A DNA stretch of 42,372 nt from contig CAYXNJ010000018.1 in NCBI GenBank assembly GCA_964466465.1, forward strand, positions 1 through 42,372. The letters are read 5' to 3'. The notes beneath the pieces are model-generated. The model did no database searches. It saw only the letters and a list, made by a program, of their open reading frames with translations, and was not told where the DNA came from. Below are positions 7,706 to 16,373 of this stretch, piece after piece (position 1 is the stretch's first letter; every line of letters begins with the position of its first letter). The stretch comes from Sulfurospirillum sp964466465. GTDB lineage: Bacteria; Campylobacterota; Campylobacteria; Campylobacterales; Sulfurospirillaceae. Position numbers and translations under genes: made by a program.

Positions 7706-8609
7706 ACAGTAGTTTCTCTTTAGCCCTAAATTTGGGCAGTTGAGAAATAATAATTCCTCCAAAAATCACGAAACTTGCCATCATCTCCGTCTGACTAAGA
7801 ACTTCACCTAAGAAAAGATACGCTAACAGTACGGTAAATACAGGAATGAGATTGACAAAAACAGAGGCTTTTGAGGCTTCAATACGACTAAGGGCTAGAT
7901 TGAACATACCATAACCACCAAGCGTAACCACGATGCCCAAATAGCAAATCCATCCGATAACTTCCCAAGAGAGAGTGAGTGGCACTCCCCATGACTCCCA
8001 TACAGCAAGAGGGAAAAAGAAAATCATTCCTACAAACGCCTGTATGGCTGTTAAGAAAAGGGCTGAAAATTTTTGACTAAGATACCGCACGGAGATAGCG
8101 TACCAAGTACCACAGATCATTGCACAAAATTCCAAGAAATTACCAAGCAGTGGATTGCTCGCGTGTTCACTGCTTTGGGCTCCAAGACTTAGCCAAATAG
8201 CTCCAGCAACCGCTAAAACAGAGCCTATAACCACACGTTTACTGAGGTACTCTTTAAGTACGAAACTAGCGGCTATGGCAGTCATAAGAGGCATCATCGA
8301 GGTAATCATACCTGCTTGAGATGCGGTGGTATATTGTAGTGCTTTAGCTTCAAAGATGAAGTACAGACAAGGCTCAAAAAGTGTCAGTAAAAGAATGTAT
8401 TTGATATCTTTTTTCGTAAATTCAAGTTTTCTAAATTGATTGATAAAATAGACAAAGCAAAGACTTGCAACAACCATACGTCCAAAAACAACACTCATAG
8501 GTCCAAGTGGTCCAATGGCAGCTTTGAGGGCTATAAATGAACTTGCCCATGTGAGCATGGCAATCAGTAAAAATAAAATGCCGATCAAATCAATACGTTG
8601 TTGCTTCAT
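7704..8609 (-). CDS. EamA/DMT family permease
   Basis: This 301-residue protein has ten predicted transmembrane helices in two EamA repeats. The first begins LLIAMLTWASSFIALKAAIGPLGP and the second covers CAMICGTWYAISVRYLSQKFSAL, with the typical ending LIPVFTVLLAYLFLGE. Members of the drug/metabolite transporter superfamily usually export amino acids or other small metabolites, but the substrate cannot be told here. ATG 8609 is preceded by AGAGAT. The gene is monocistronic, convergent with lutC and divergent from the SGNH esterase gene. Confidence 0.85.
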   Translation of the reverse strand: MKQQRIDLIGILFLLIAMLTWASSFIALKAAIGPLGPMSVVFGRMVVASLCFVYFINQFRKLEFTKKDIKYILLLTLFEPCLYFIFEAKALQYTTASQAGMITSMMPLMTAIAASFVLKEYLSKRVVIGSVLAVAGAIWLSLGAQSSEHASNPLLGNFLEFCAMICGTWYAISVRYLSQKFSALFLTAIQAFVGMIFFFPLAVWESWGVPLTLSWEVIGWICYLGIVVTLGGYGMFNLALSRIEASKASVFVNLIPVFTVLLAYLFLGEVLSQTEMMASFVIFGGIIISQLPKFRAKEKLL

Positions 8610-8690
8610 TGTGTAATCTCTTTAATGAAAAAATGTCTGCCATTGTATCTTTTGTTTGCTAAAATCAGCGCTATAGTGTAGAATGAGCGC

Positions 8691-9338
8691 ATGGAACTTT
8701 TTAACATACGTAACATCATTCTTGTCATTGTTCTTATTCTTGGCATCAACTACTACAAAAGTAAGCAGGAGGTTGATGTGCAGAGTCTCTCTTTACCTCT
8801 GGATACCAAGATATTGGCATTTGGTGATAGCCTAACGTTTGGTTATGGCGTAGTGCGTGACAAAAGTTACCCCTCACTGTTGGTCGATCTTTTGCATGCA
8901 ACCGTCATTAATGAAGGCATTTCAGGAGAACTGAGTACTCAGGGGTTGGCTCGTTTACCTGGCATTTTAGAACGCCATAAGCCTGATGTTTTAGTCTTGT
9001 GCCATGGTGCCAATGACATACTCCGAAAGCAAGACTTAACTCAAACCAAAGCCAATCTCAATCGAATGGTCAAAATGGCAAAAGACAAAGGTATCTATGT
9101 TTTGTTAGTAGGCGTTCCAAGTTTCGATATCTTAACGTTTAATGTACCTTCGTTTTACTATGAAGTTGCCAAAGAAAATAACATTGAAATCGAAGATAAA
9201 AGCCTGAAAAAGATTATGGATGGTGAAAATCTCAAATCAGATAAAGTGCATCCTAATGAACAAGGCTATGAGTTAATGGCTAAAAATATCGCACGAATAC
9301 TCAGTGAAAATTACCATTTATCCGCGAAAACGTTTTAA
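8691..9338 (+). CDS. SGNH-type esterase/lysophospholipase, membrane-anchored
   Basis: This 215-residue protein has an N-terminal hydrophobic helix (IRNIILVIVLILGINYY), so the enzyme probably faces the periplasm, either anchored or secreted. The SGNH blocks are in order: ILAFGDSLTFGYG (nucleophile Ser), GISGE (Gly), CHGANDI (Asn) and SDKVHPNEQGY (Asp/His). This resembles TesA/arylesterase hydrolases acting on short or medium acyl esters. The last 21 nt overlap the convergent small gene at 9318. Confidence 0.85.
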   Translation: MELFNIRNIILVIVLILGINYYKSKQEVDVQSLSLPLDTKILAFGDSLTFGYGVVRDKSYPSLLVDLLHATVINEGISGELSTQGLARLPGILERHKPDVLVLCHGANDILRKQDLTQTKANLNRMVKMAKDKGIYVLLVGVPSFDILTFNVPSFYYEVAKENNIEIEDKSLKKIMDGENLKSDKVHPNEQGYELMAKNIARILSENYHLSAKTF

Positions 9339-9641
9339 AATCCCCTTCAAATACTCTTCTGCAAGTGTCGCAATTTCAGCTTCTGAAAGTGTAATCGGCG
9401 TTGTTTTACTAGGAACATTGTTTAGAAGTACCGCGAGTTGTGTACATGTTTTAAAAAGCTCTTCAGGCGCCATTTTAACCATGATTTGTACAACATCATT
9501 GGGAAGGTTTTTAGGCTCTAATTGATGTAGTGCTGTAATATGTGCTAAAAATGTTTCGATGGTTGGATGCAAGATCATTTCCTTATTTTTTTGTGCAATT
9601 ATGCCACATTCTTGAGGTGTCTTATCCATTAACTTTTTCAT
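9318..9641 (-). CDS. Conserved-looking hypothetical protein (107 aa)
   Basis: I do not recognise this protein. It is a soluble, mostly helical 107-residue product beginning MKKLMDKTPQECGIIAQKNKE, with no membrane segment, signal peptide or metal motif. It reads as coding rather than shadow because the opposite strand is only partly occupied and codon use is normal. The start could be ATG 9641 or the ATG four codons in (9629); neither has a clear ribosome site. It overlaps the 3' end of the esterase gene by 21 nt and diverges from the DUF294 gene by about 60 nt. Confidence 0.55.
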   Translation of the reverse strand: MKKLMDKTPQECGIIAQKNKEMILHPTIETFLAHITALHQLEPKNLPNDVVQIMVKMAPEELFKTCTQLAVLLNNVPSKTTPITLSEAEIATLAEEYLKGILKRFRG

Positions 9642-9701
9642 GTAAGGATGAACTCCACTCTTCCACGTTACAATCTGTTCATTACAGTTAAAGGGCTTTG
9701 C

Positions 9702-11519
9702 ATGAGTATGTACGATCTTGAGGCGTTTTTACGCTCCATTCACCCGTTTCAACTGCTGACAAAAGCGGAGATAAGTAAAGCCATAGGTGCTATGAACATC
9801 GCCTATTATAAAAAAGAGACTGTGCTTCTCTCTCCTTCAAAGCCTTCGGAGTTTTTGTACATCATCATAAAAGGCGAAGTAGGGGAGTATAACGAAGAGG
9901 AGTTGCTGAAAGTCTATAGTAAGTCCAACTCTTTTGATGCCGACGCGCTCATCTACAACAAAAGTGAGAGCAGTTTTAAAGTCCTTGAAGAGCTTATTTG
10001 CTACGAGCTCAAAAAAGAGGACTTCCTCGCACTTCTTGATAGCAATGCCCCATTTAAGGCGTATTTCATTCAAGACCTTGCCAATAAAATCCAATCTGCT
10101 AAAGCTAAAGAATACACCACAGAGCTTTCAGGTTTTATGATGGCGCGGGTGCAAGACAGCTATTTGCATGAACCAACCATCGTTGAGAAAGAGTGTTCCA
10201 TCATGGATGCGCTTAAGCAGATGGAAGCTAAAAAAAGCAGTTGTATTATCGTGCGTAATGGTGATGGCTATGAGTATGGCATTGTAACCGACAGTATCGT
10301 GCGTCGTCATGTGTTGTTTAACGAGTATGACAAACATGCTCCCATTGGACCTATTGCACTGCATCCTATCATCACCATTGAAGCAGATGATTATCTTTTT
10401 AACGCGCTTCTTAGCTTTACCAAACACTCGATTAAACGCATTGTTGTGACACGCGATGGTGAGATTATCGGCATTTTGGAGCAGTTGGATTTGCTGAGCT
10501 ACTTTGCCAACCACACGTATCTGGTCGCTGTTCAGATACGAAAAGCAACGACCGTGGATGAGCTAAAACAAGCCAGTTCAGACCTTATTAACATTGTGAA
10601 AAAATTGCACGTCAAAGGCACAAAGGTTGATTATATTGCAAAGCTCATCTCCGAAATCAATGAGAAGATTTACGAAAAGCTCTATGGTCTGATCGTGCCA
10701 GAGGAGCTTGCTAAAAAAGCATGTCTCATTGTCATGGGCAGTGAGGGGCGAAAAGAACAGCTCTTAAAAACAGACCAAGATAATGCACTCATCATCGATG
10801 ATAGTATGGATGAAAAAGCGTATGCGCCCTATATGCAACGCTTTACCGAAACGCTCATCGACTTTGGTTTTCCACGCTGTGAGGGAAACATCATGGTTTC
10901 CAACCCTTACTGGTGTAAGCATTTTAGTTCTTATCATAAAGAGATTGTAAGATGGTTTGACGCTCCAAGCATGGAAGATGTGATGAATCTTGCCATCTTT
11001 TTTGATGCGATTTCTGTGGCAGGAGAGGCATCGATGCTGCGTAAACTCAAAGCCGAAGTGTTTGAGCGTATTGAAGAGCAAAGCCCTTTTTTATCCAACT
11101 TTGCCAAGGCTGCCATAGCGTTTGAAACACCCATCGGCATTTTTACAACACTCATCTCTGAAAATAACAAAATCGATGTCAAAAAAGGAGGCATCTTCCC
11201 CATCGTTCAAGGGGTGCGTGCCTTAGCACTTGAGCATAAAATTGAGCCTACCGATACGGTGACAAGGATCAAAAAACTCTCAAAGCTCGATGTCATCGAC
11301 AGTGATTTTGCAGGCGCGCTCATAGAAGCACTCGATACGCTTTTAAACTTGCGTCTTAAAGAGCGTTTAGCAAGGGGTGAAGACAAAGGGCTCGATAACT
11401 TTGTTAACATCGAAAACCTCAACCAATTAGAGTTAGAACTTCTCAAAGATAGCTTCAAAATCGTCAATAAATTTAAGAAATTTTTGACGCACCATTTCAA
11501 ACTCTCTATGGTAAGTTAA
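9702..11519 (+). CDS. cNMP-binding / CBS / DUF294 nucleotidyltransferase-like protein
   Basis: This 605-residue cytosolic protein has four parts: a cyclic-nucleotide-binding-like domain (about 10-130, with EFLYIIIKGEVGEY), a CBS pair (about 150-275, ending HSIKRIVVTRDGEIIGILEQ), a DUF294 nucleotidyltransferase-like domain (CLIVMGSEGRKEQLLKTDQD, the GS...D core) and its C-terminal substrate-binding helical domain. The family resembles GlnD-type regulators, but its reaction is not established. ATG 9702 is chosen because AAAGGG lies 6-7 nt before it; the frame extends to 9648 without a ribosome site. The exonuclease gene begins 1 nt after its stop, a pairing conserved in many bacteria. Confidence 0.8.
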   Translation: MSMYDLEAFLRSIHPFQLLTKAEISKAIGAMNIAYYKKETVLLSPSKPSEFLYIIIKGEVGEYNEEELLKVYSKSNSFDADALIYNKSESSFKVLEELICYELKKEDFLALLDSNAPFKAYFIQDLANKIQSAKAKEYTTELSGFMMARVQDSYLHEPTIVEKECSIMDALKQMEAKKSSCIIVRNGDGYEYGIVTDSIVRRHVLFNEYDKHAPIGPIALHPIITIEADDYLFNALLSFTKHSIKRIVVTRDGEIIGILEQLDLLSYFANHTYLVAVQIRKATTVDELKQASSDLINIVKKLHVKGTKVDYIAKLISEINEKIYEKLYGLIVPEELAKKACLIVMGSEGRKEQLLKTDQDNALIIDDSMDEKAYAPYMQRFTETLIDFGFPRCEGNIMVSNPYWCKHFSSYHKEIVRWFDAPSMEDVMNLAIFFDAISVAGEASMLRKLKAEVFERIEEQSPFLSNFAKAAIAFETPIGIFTTLISENNKIDVKKGGIFPIVQGVRALALEHKIEPTDTVTRIKKLSKLDVIDSDFAGALIEALDTLLNLRLKERLARGEDKGLDNFVNIENLNQLELELLKDSFKIVNKFKKFLTHHFKLSMVS

Positions 11520-11520
11520 G

Positions 11521-12132
11521 ATGTTTGCCTCTTTTTTTACAAAGCGTAATGCCAAAAATCTTAAAGATGAACGGTACCGTTTTTTATTTGATGAAGCTCC
11601 TTTGGATGAGGTGGTGGTGTTCGATACCGAAACCACAGGACTCAACCCCAAAAAAGATGAGATTCTCTCCATCGGTGCCGTGAAGCTCAAAGGCAATAAA
11701 ATCTTGATGTCCCAAAAGTTCGAGCTCTTTGTCAAACCCACACGAGAGATCAATGAGCAAAGCATCAAAATTCATCAAATCCGCAACATAGATCTGCAAA
11801 ACGGATGCGAACCCCGTGAAGCGATAGATCGGTTTTTGCACTTCATAGGCTCACGCCCACTGGTCGGATACTACCTCGAGTTTGACATAAAAATGATCAA
11901 CAAATACCTCAAACCTTATCTTGGCATCACTCTTCCAAACCCACAAATCGAAGTCTCAGGACTTTATCACGATAAAAAGATAAAACTCATCCCCGATGGC
12001 GTCATCGACCTGCGTTTTGATGTGATGATGAAAGATTTGGGCTTGCCCATTTTCGGGAAACATGATGCACTCAATGATGCGGTGATGACGGCGATGATGT
12101 ATATAAAATTGCAGAATATTGAGAGAGTGTAG
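11521..12132 (+). CDS. DEDDh 3'-5' exonuclease (DnaQ-like)
   Basis: This 203-residue protein has the three exonuclease motifs: Exo I VVFDTETTGLNP (D and E), Exo II GYYLEFDIKMINKYL (D) and Exo III KHDALNDAVMTAMM (H and D). It resembles the DNA polymerase III epsilon subunit but lacks the epsilon C-terminal polymerase-binding tail, so it is probably a stand-alone nuclease. The ATG directly follows the DUF294 gene stop (1-nt gap), implying one transcript and a shared role. The nucleic acid substrate is unknown. Confidence 0.8.
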   Translation: MFASFFTKRNAKNLKDERYRFLFDEAPLDEVVVFDTETTGLNPKKDEILSIGAVKLKGNKILMSQKFELFVKPTREINEQSIKIHQIRNIDLQNGCEPREAIDRFLHFIGSRPLVGYYLEFDIKMINKYLKPYLGITLPNPQIEVSGLYHDKKIKLIPDGVIDLRFDVMMKDLGLPIFGKHDALNDAVMTAMMYIKLQNIERV

Positions 12133-12282
12133 GGCGATTAGGAAGCGTTTTTGCTCTACCTATAAAAGTTAAAATCTAGTTCCAGTATGCCTTGATTTCT
12201 ATGTCATGTTTATAGGCAGGAATGACCATTATATGACCACTTTGATGATAAGATTCCTGCAGAAAATAGAAGGAGCATGAAT

Positions 12283-12603
12283 ATGAAATCAAAATGGATT
12301 TTAGGTGTATTAACTTTTGTCACAACTACAATACTGAGTGCAGGAGATATTGATGGCGGGGCAGTAGTTGGCAGTATGGTTGGCGCGGGAGTTGGTTCAG
12401 CGGTCGGCTCGGCAGCAGGCGGTAAAAATGGCGCTATCATCGGTGGTGGACTTGGTGGAGCAGTTGGTGCTGCGGTAGGAAGTAGTGAACCTGCAAAACC
12501 AGAAACACATGTTGTGCATAGAGATGTGGTCTATGTGGAGGATCGTGGGCATCATGATAATGGAAAGCATAAAGGGCAGCATAAGCATCACAATGGCAAT
12601 TAA
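12283..12603 (+). CDS. Secreted glycine-zipper protein with His-rich tail
   Basis: This 106-residue product begins MKSKWILGVLTFVTTTILSA, a clear signal peptide. Next comes a glycine-zipper stretch of alternating Gly/Ala/Val (about residues 26-68, GSMVGAGVGSAVGSAAGG and a second copy), then a charged tail ending HHDNGKHKGQHKHHNGN. Glycine-zipper segments insert into or associate with membranes, and the histidine-rich tail might bind metal, though this is inference. ATG 12283 is preferred over 12277 because AAGGAG at 12270-12275 is 7 nt from 12283 but only 1 nt from 12277. It is monocistronic. Confidence 0.7.
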   Translation: MKSKWILGVLTFVTTTILSAGDIDGGAVVGSMVGAGVGSAVGSAAGGKNGAIIGGGLGGAVGAAVGSSEPAKPETHVVHRDVVYVEDRGHHDNGKHKGQHKHHNGN

Positions 12604-12626
12604 ATTGTGATGATAACTTGTTAAAA

Positions 12627-12665
12627 ATACTGATTATGTGATAAATACAATCGCGTAATCAGTAT
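12627..12665. terminator. 16-bp hairpin after the glycine-zipper gene
   Basis: The arms 12627-12642 and 12650-12665 (ATACTGATTATGTGAT and ATCGCGTAATCAGTAT) pair over 16 positions, two of them G-U on the plus strand, with a 7-nt loop. The plus-strand tail is only weakly T-rich (GTGAAGTTTT), while the minus-strand tail reads TTTTTAAC. It is probably a terminator or a transcript-stabilising hairpin. Confidence 0.5.
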
Positions 12666-12875
12666 GTGAAGTTTTACACTTCCACCCCATCATAAAAATC
12701 AAGCTAATTTTTCTCATCTATTGCATATTGCTAAACGAGAGCAGTTGGAGTATGTTTATGCTATATTCATGCTACGAAATTGATATACTATAATTTTATA
12801 AATGTTTAACACAACGTTTCGGTTTAACTAGCGTTTTATAGTTGTTGTTGGTTGTCAAAAAGACCAATAATTTAC

Positions 12876-12891
12876 ATCAATATATATTGAT
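12876..12891. promoter_or_regulatory. Perfect palindrome, candidate operator of acr3
   Basis: ATCAATATATATTGAT is a perfect 16-bp palindrome ending 17 nt before the acr3 start. The ATCAA...TTGAT form resembles ArsR/SmtB-family operators, which fits control of an arsenite exporter. No arsR gene lies in this window. Confidence 0.5.
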
Positions 12892-12908
12892 ATATAAAGG
12901 ATGTTGTG

Positions 12909-13964
12909 ATGCAAAATGAATCTGCAAAACCCACTTCGGGGATGAGCTTTTTTGAGCGTTATCTTAGCGTGTGGGTGGCTTTGTGTATTATTGTAGGTGT
13001 AGCTCTTGGTCAGTTTCTTCCTATCATCCCTCGCACGTTAAGCCGTTTTGAGTATGCCAATGTCTCTATTCCTATAGCAATTCTCATTTGGTTGATGATT
13101 TACCCGATGATGCTCAAAATCGACTTTGCGAGTATTTTGGATGCGGGCAAAAAACCTAAAGGGTTGTGCATTACCTGTACAGTGAATTGGCTGATTAAAC
13201 CGTTTACGATGTACCTTATCGCCGCTTTTTTTTTTAAAGTGCTTTTTGCAAGCGTTTTACCTGAAAATCTTGCGAATGAATATTTGGCGGGTGCCATCTT
13301 ACTAGGTGCGGCTCCTTGTACGGCGATGGTGTTTGTTTGGAGCCATCTTACCAAAGGTGATCCTGCTTATACCTTGATACAAGTGGCGGTGAATGACCTG
13401 ATTTTACTGATTGCATTTACGCCTATTGTGGCTTTCTTGCTAGGTGTGAGCAATGTCTTTGTTCCGTATGATACGCTCTTTTTATCGGTGATTTTGTTTG
13501 TTGTGATTCCTTTACTTAGTGGGTATCTTTCACGTCGCTATGTCATTAAGCACAAAGGGCTTAGTTACTTTGAAAATGTGTTTATTAAAAAATTTGACAA
13601 CACGACCATTTTAGGGCTTTTGCTCACACTCATCATCATCTTTACCTTTCAGGGCGATATCATTTTGAACAACCCGTTGCACGTACTTTTGATTGCTATT
13701 CCTCTTACCATTCAAACGTTTTTTATTTTTTACATCTCGTATGGTTGGGCGCGTGTGTGGAAGCTCCCTCATAACATCGCCGCACCTGCTGGGATGATAG
13801 GGGCGAGTAACTTTTTTGAGCTTGCTGTTGCTGTAGCCATTACGCTTTTTGGTTTACAATCAGGCGCGACACTGGCAACCGTTGTAGGGGTACTGGTGGA
13901 AGTACCTATCATGTTGGCGTTGGTTCGCATCGCAAACACGACACGCCATTGGTTTGAGAAGTAA
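12909..13964 (+). CDS. acr3: Arsenite efflux permease, Acr3 family
   Basis: This 351-residue inner-membrane protein has ten predicted helices. It shows the Acr3 signature GAAPCTAMVFVWS, whose cysteine is required for As(III) transport, and GASNFFELAVAVAI with the conserved glutamate near the C-terminus. It exports arsenite using the membrane potential. ATG 12909 is used rather than GTG 12906; AAAGG lies about 8 nt upstream. No arsR, arsC or arsenate reductase gene is adjacent. The palindrome just upstream suggests metalloid-responsive control by a regulator encoded elsewhere. Confidence 0.9.
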   Translation: MQNESAKPTSGMSFFERYLSVWVALCIIVGVALGQFLPIIPRTLSRFEYANVSIPIAILIWLMIYPMMLKIDFASILDAGKKPKGLCITCTVNWLIKPFTMYLIAAFFFKVLFASVLPENLANEYLAGAILLGAAPCTAMVFVWSHLTKGDPAYTLIQVAVNDLILLIAFTPIVAFLLGVSNVFVPYDTLFLSVILFVVIPLLSGYLSRRYVIKHKGLSYFENVFIKKFDNTTILGLLLTLIIIFTFQGDIILNNPLHVLLIAIPLTIQTFFIFYISYGWARVWKLPHNIAAPAGMIGASNFFELAVAVAITLFGLQSGATLATVVGVLVEVPIMLALVRIANTTRHWFEK

Positions 13965-13978
13965 GTAAAAACATAATG

Positions 13979-14003
13979 CTACGAGAGGAAAATCCTCTCG
14001 TAG
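13979..14003. terminator. Hairpin between convergent acr3 and metE
   Basis: An 11-bp perfect stem CTACGAGAGGA / TCCTCTCGTAG (13979-13989 and 13993-14003) has an AAA loop. The minus-strand tail carries a T-run a few bases on (CATTATGTTTTT), so it should terminate metE; the plus-strand tail is not T-rich. Confidence 0.55.
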
Positions 14004-14010
14004 TGATGGT

Positions 14011-16206
14011 TTAGCGCGCTAATTGCACCGCTTTTATCATATTGGCGAGTGCCGCTTTCGTTTCACTCCATCCTCTGGTTTTTAACCCACAATCAGGATT
14101 AATCCAGAGCTGTTCTTTAGGCATAACTTGCAAGATGGCTTTGATTTGTTCGCTCATCTCTTCTACGCTTGGCACACGAGGCGAGTGGATGTCATACACC
14201 CCTGGTCCAATCTGCGCTTTGTAATTCACTTTTTGAAAGACTTTAAGCAGTTTATTGCCACTGCGTGACGTTTCGATGGTGATAACATCGGCATCCATGC
14301 GCTCGATGGTGTCGATGATGTCGTTGAAGTTGCTGTAACACATATGTGTGTGGATTTGCGTTTGATCCCACGCCGTGCCCACAGAGGCTTTAAAGCTCTC
14401 AACCGCCCATTTCTCATAGGCTTTGATCTTCTCTTCTCTTAATGGGTAACCTTCTTTAAAGGCTGCCTCATCGACTTGAATGATCTGGATGTCATTGCGT
14501 TGAAGCTCATCAACTTCTTCAGCGATAGCCGCAGCGACTTCGTAAGCCACTTCGCTTTTGGGGATGTCATCGCGCACAAACGACCAGTTTAAAATGGTCA
14601 CAGGTCCAGTGAGCATGCCCTTCATTGGCTTATCCGTCAAGCTTTGTGCATAGACTGTCCAGTCCACACTGAGCGCTTGCTTGCGTTTAACATTGCCGTA
14701 TAAAAGCGGAGGCTTAACACAACGACTACCATAGCTTTGTACCCAACCATTTTGGCTAAAAGCAAACCCTTCTAAGAGTTCACCAAAGTACTCAACCATG
14801 TCGTTACGCTCGAATTCGCCATGCACTAAAACATCAAGACCTAACTCTTCTTGAATCTCAACGCATTCTTTGATAGATGCTTTGAGAGATGCTTCGTACT
14901 GTTCTTGTGAAATCTCACCTTTTTTATAGGCATTTCGCACCGCTCTTGTCTCTTTGGTTTGAGGAAAAGAGCCGATGGTCGTGGTAGGGAAAAGCGGTAA
15001 GTTGAGTGCTTTTTCTTGCAATACAGAACGTGTTGCATAAGAAGAGCGTGTGTAAAAAATAGCAGCACTTTTTACCGAAGTGGCTTTTTTAGAGCATTCG
15101 CTTGCTACTGGTTTTTCTTTTTTCTCCCAGAGTGTGTTGATGTGCTCCAATTCTGCTAGTTTTTCAAGTGCAAAGCTGAGACGGTTTTTAACTTCAGGTG
15201 CCATTTTTTCTTCAAAACGAGTGCTAAAAGGGACATGCAAAAGAGAGCATGACGTGGAGAGAATGATACGTTTGGCATCAACGGTTTCGCTGATTTGCTC
15301 CAAAAGTGTATAGGTTTTAGCCGTGTTGTTTTTCCAAACATTGCGTCCATCAATGACACCAGCGATAAGCGTTTTATCTTTTAGGTGCGAAAGCGCTTTG
15401 AGGTTTTCTTCTCCATAGACAAAATCAAGCCCAATCGCCCAAATAGGGCAATTTCCTAACACTTCCACTGCTTCATTCGCACGATCGAAGTAGGTTACAA
15501 CCGCGATTTTAAGATTGTTTCTGATGCAGCCTAAGCTGTCGTACGCAATTTTGAGTAGGTTTAGAAATTTTGGCTCTAAGGTTTTGGCAAAGAGTGGTTC
15601 ATCAAACTGCACGACAATGTTTTCACCCAAACTTGCAATAGCTTGAAGCACTCTCTCATAGGCTTCAAGGACATCATCAAACAGTGAGAAAATGTCACTT
15701 CCATCCACAGGATTTGCAAGCGCTAAGAAGGTAAGCGGTCCTATGAGGTTTATTTTGGGATTGATCCCTAATGCTTTGGCTTCTAAGTATTCTTCCGCAA
15801 TTTTAGCAATGTCAACGTGAAATGCCATATGCGCATGAATCTCTGGAACGATGTAGTGGTAATTGGTGTTAAACCACTTTGTCATCTCCATAGCGGCATG
15901 GTCTTTGTCGCCTCGTGCCATCGCAAAGTAGCGTGCTGTTTTATCTTCAATACCCACAAAACGAGGAGGAATAGCTCCTAGCATAACGATGGTATCGAGC
16001 ATCGTGTCATAAAGACTGAAGTCATTGCATGAGATAAAGTCGATGTGACGATCTTTTTGATACTTCCAATGACGCTCACGTAATGTTTTAGCAACGGTTT
16101 TAACCTCTTCAAATGAGCTATTTCCAGCCCAAAATGATTCTAAAGCAAACTTGAGTTCGCGTTTCTCCCCAATGCGAGGAAAGCCTGTAACGTAGGTTTT
16201 TGACAT
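14011..16206 (-). CDS. metE: Cobalamin-independent methionine synthase (MetE)
   Basis: MetE transfers a methyl group from 5-methyltetrahydrofolate (triglutamate) to homocysteine in the cytosol, the last step of methionine synthesis. The 731-residue protein has the duplicated barrel structure: an N-terminal GFPRIGEKRELKFALESFW and a C-terminal catalytic barrel starting TTTIGSFPQTKETR. The zinc ligands are visible in HTHMCYSNF (His and Cys), ITIETSRSG (Glu) and WINPDCGLKTRGW (Cys). ATG 16206 is preceded by AAGGAA. Upstream lies an unusually long structured leader region, so attenuation-type control is possible. The length is slightly below E. coli MetE (about 750). Confidence 0.95.
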   Translation of the reverse strand: MSKTYVTGFPRIGEKRELKFALESFWAGNSSFEEVKTVAKTLRERHWKYQKDRHIDFISCNDFSLYDTMLDTIVMLGAIPPRFVGIEDKTARYFAMARGDKDHAAMEMTKWFNTNYHYIVPEIHAHMAFHVDIAKIAEEYLEAKALGINPKINLIGPLTFLALANPVDGSDIFSLFDDVLEAYERVLQAIASLGENIVVQFDEPLFAKTLEPKFLNLLKIAYDSLGCIRNNLKIAVVTYFDRANEAVEVLGNCPIWAIGLDFVYGEENLKALSHLKDKTLIAGVIDGRNVWKNNTAKTYTLLEQISETVDAKRIILSTSCSLLHVPFSTRFEEKMAPEVKNRLSFALEKLAELEHINTLWEKKEKPVASECSKKATSVKSAAIFYTRSSYATRSVLQEKALNLPLFPTTTIGSFPQTKETRAVRNAYKKGEISQEQYEASLKASIKECVEIQEELGLDVLVHGEFERNDMVEYFGELLEGFAFSQNGWVQSYGSRCVKPPLLYGNVKRKQALSVDWTVYAQSLTDKPMKGMLTGPVTILNWSFVRDDIPKSEVAYEVAAAIAEEVDELQRNDIQIIQVDEAAFKEGYPLREEKIKAYEKWAVESFKASVGTAWDQTQIHTHMCYSNFNDIIDTIERMDADVITIETSRSGNKLLKVFQKVNYKAQIGPGVYDIHSPRVPSVEEMSEQIKAILQVMPKEQLWINPDCGLKTRGWSETKAALANMIKAVQLAR

Positions 16207-16246
16207 ACTTTTTTCCTTAGTATCTTTATTGTTTTTAAATAAATTC

Positions 16247-16263
16247 TGCCAACATTGTTGGCA
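16247..16263 (-). terminator. Hairpin in the metE leader, possible attenuator
   Basis: A 7-bp perfect stem TGCCAAC / GTTGGCA with a 3-nt loop lies about 41 nt before the metE ATG. On the minus strand it is followed by GAATTTATTT. It is placed where a leader terminator would control metE, but the T-tract is interrupted. Confidence 0.4.
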
Positions 16264-16282
16264 AGCTTTTCAGAGAAACATC

Positions 16283-16356
16283 GAACCTAATTGGTTCTTG
16301 TTTTGTGCCATAGTGGCTAACGTAGTCGAACGAGCTTTGCTTGTTTGACGTGTAAA
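16283..16356 (+). repeat. Intergenic structured repeat, copy 3 (short form)
   Basis: The core CTAACGTAG followed by stem GTCGAACGAGC-TTT-GCTTGTTTGAC (16325-16349) matches the core of the copies at 20718-20840 and 28497-28632. The arms differ but still pair, with two G-T pairs here. The 18-nt block at 16308-16325 (CCATAGTGGCTAACGTAG) matches the first copy's block at 20769-20786 in 15 of 18 positions, all three differences being transitions. A GAACC/GGTTC hairpin precedes it. The second hairpin of the other copies is absent. Confidence 0.55.
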
Positions 16357-16373
16357 AGATGGAAAAAGAGGAG

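Larger units (their letters stand above)
12604..12908 (+). other. 305-nt gene-free stretch upstream of acr3
   Basis: It holds a long hairpin (12627-12665) behind the glycine-zipper gene, a TATAAT at 12789-12794 that could be a -10 element for acr3, and a perfect 16-bp palindrome at 12876-12891. No ORF with a ribosome site was seen. Confidence 0.6.
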
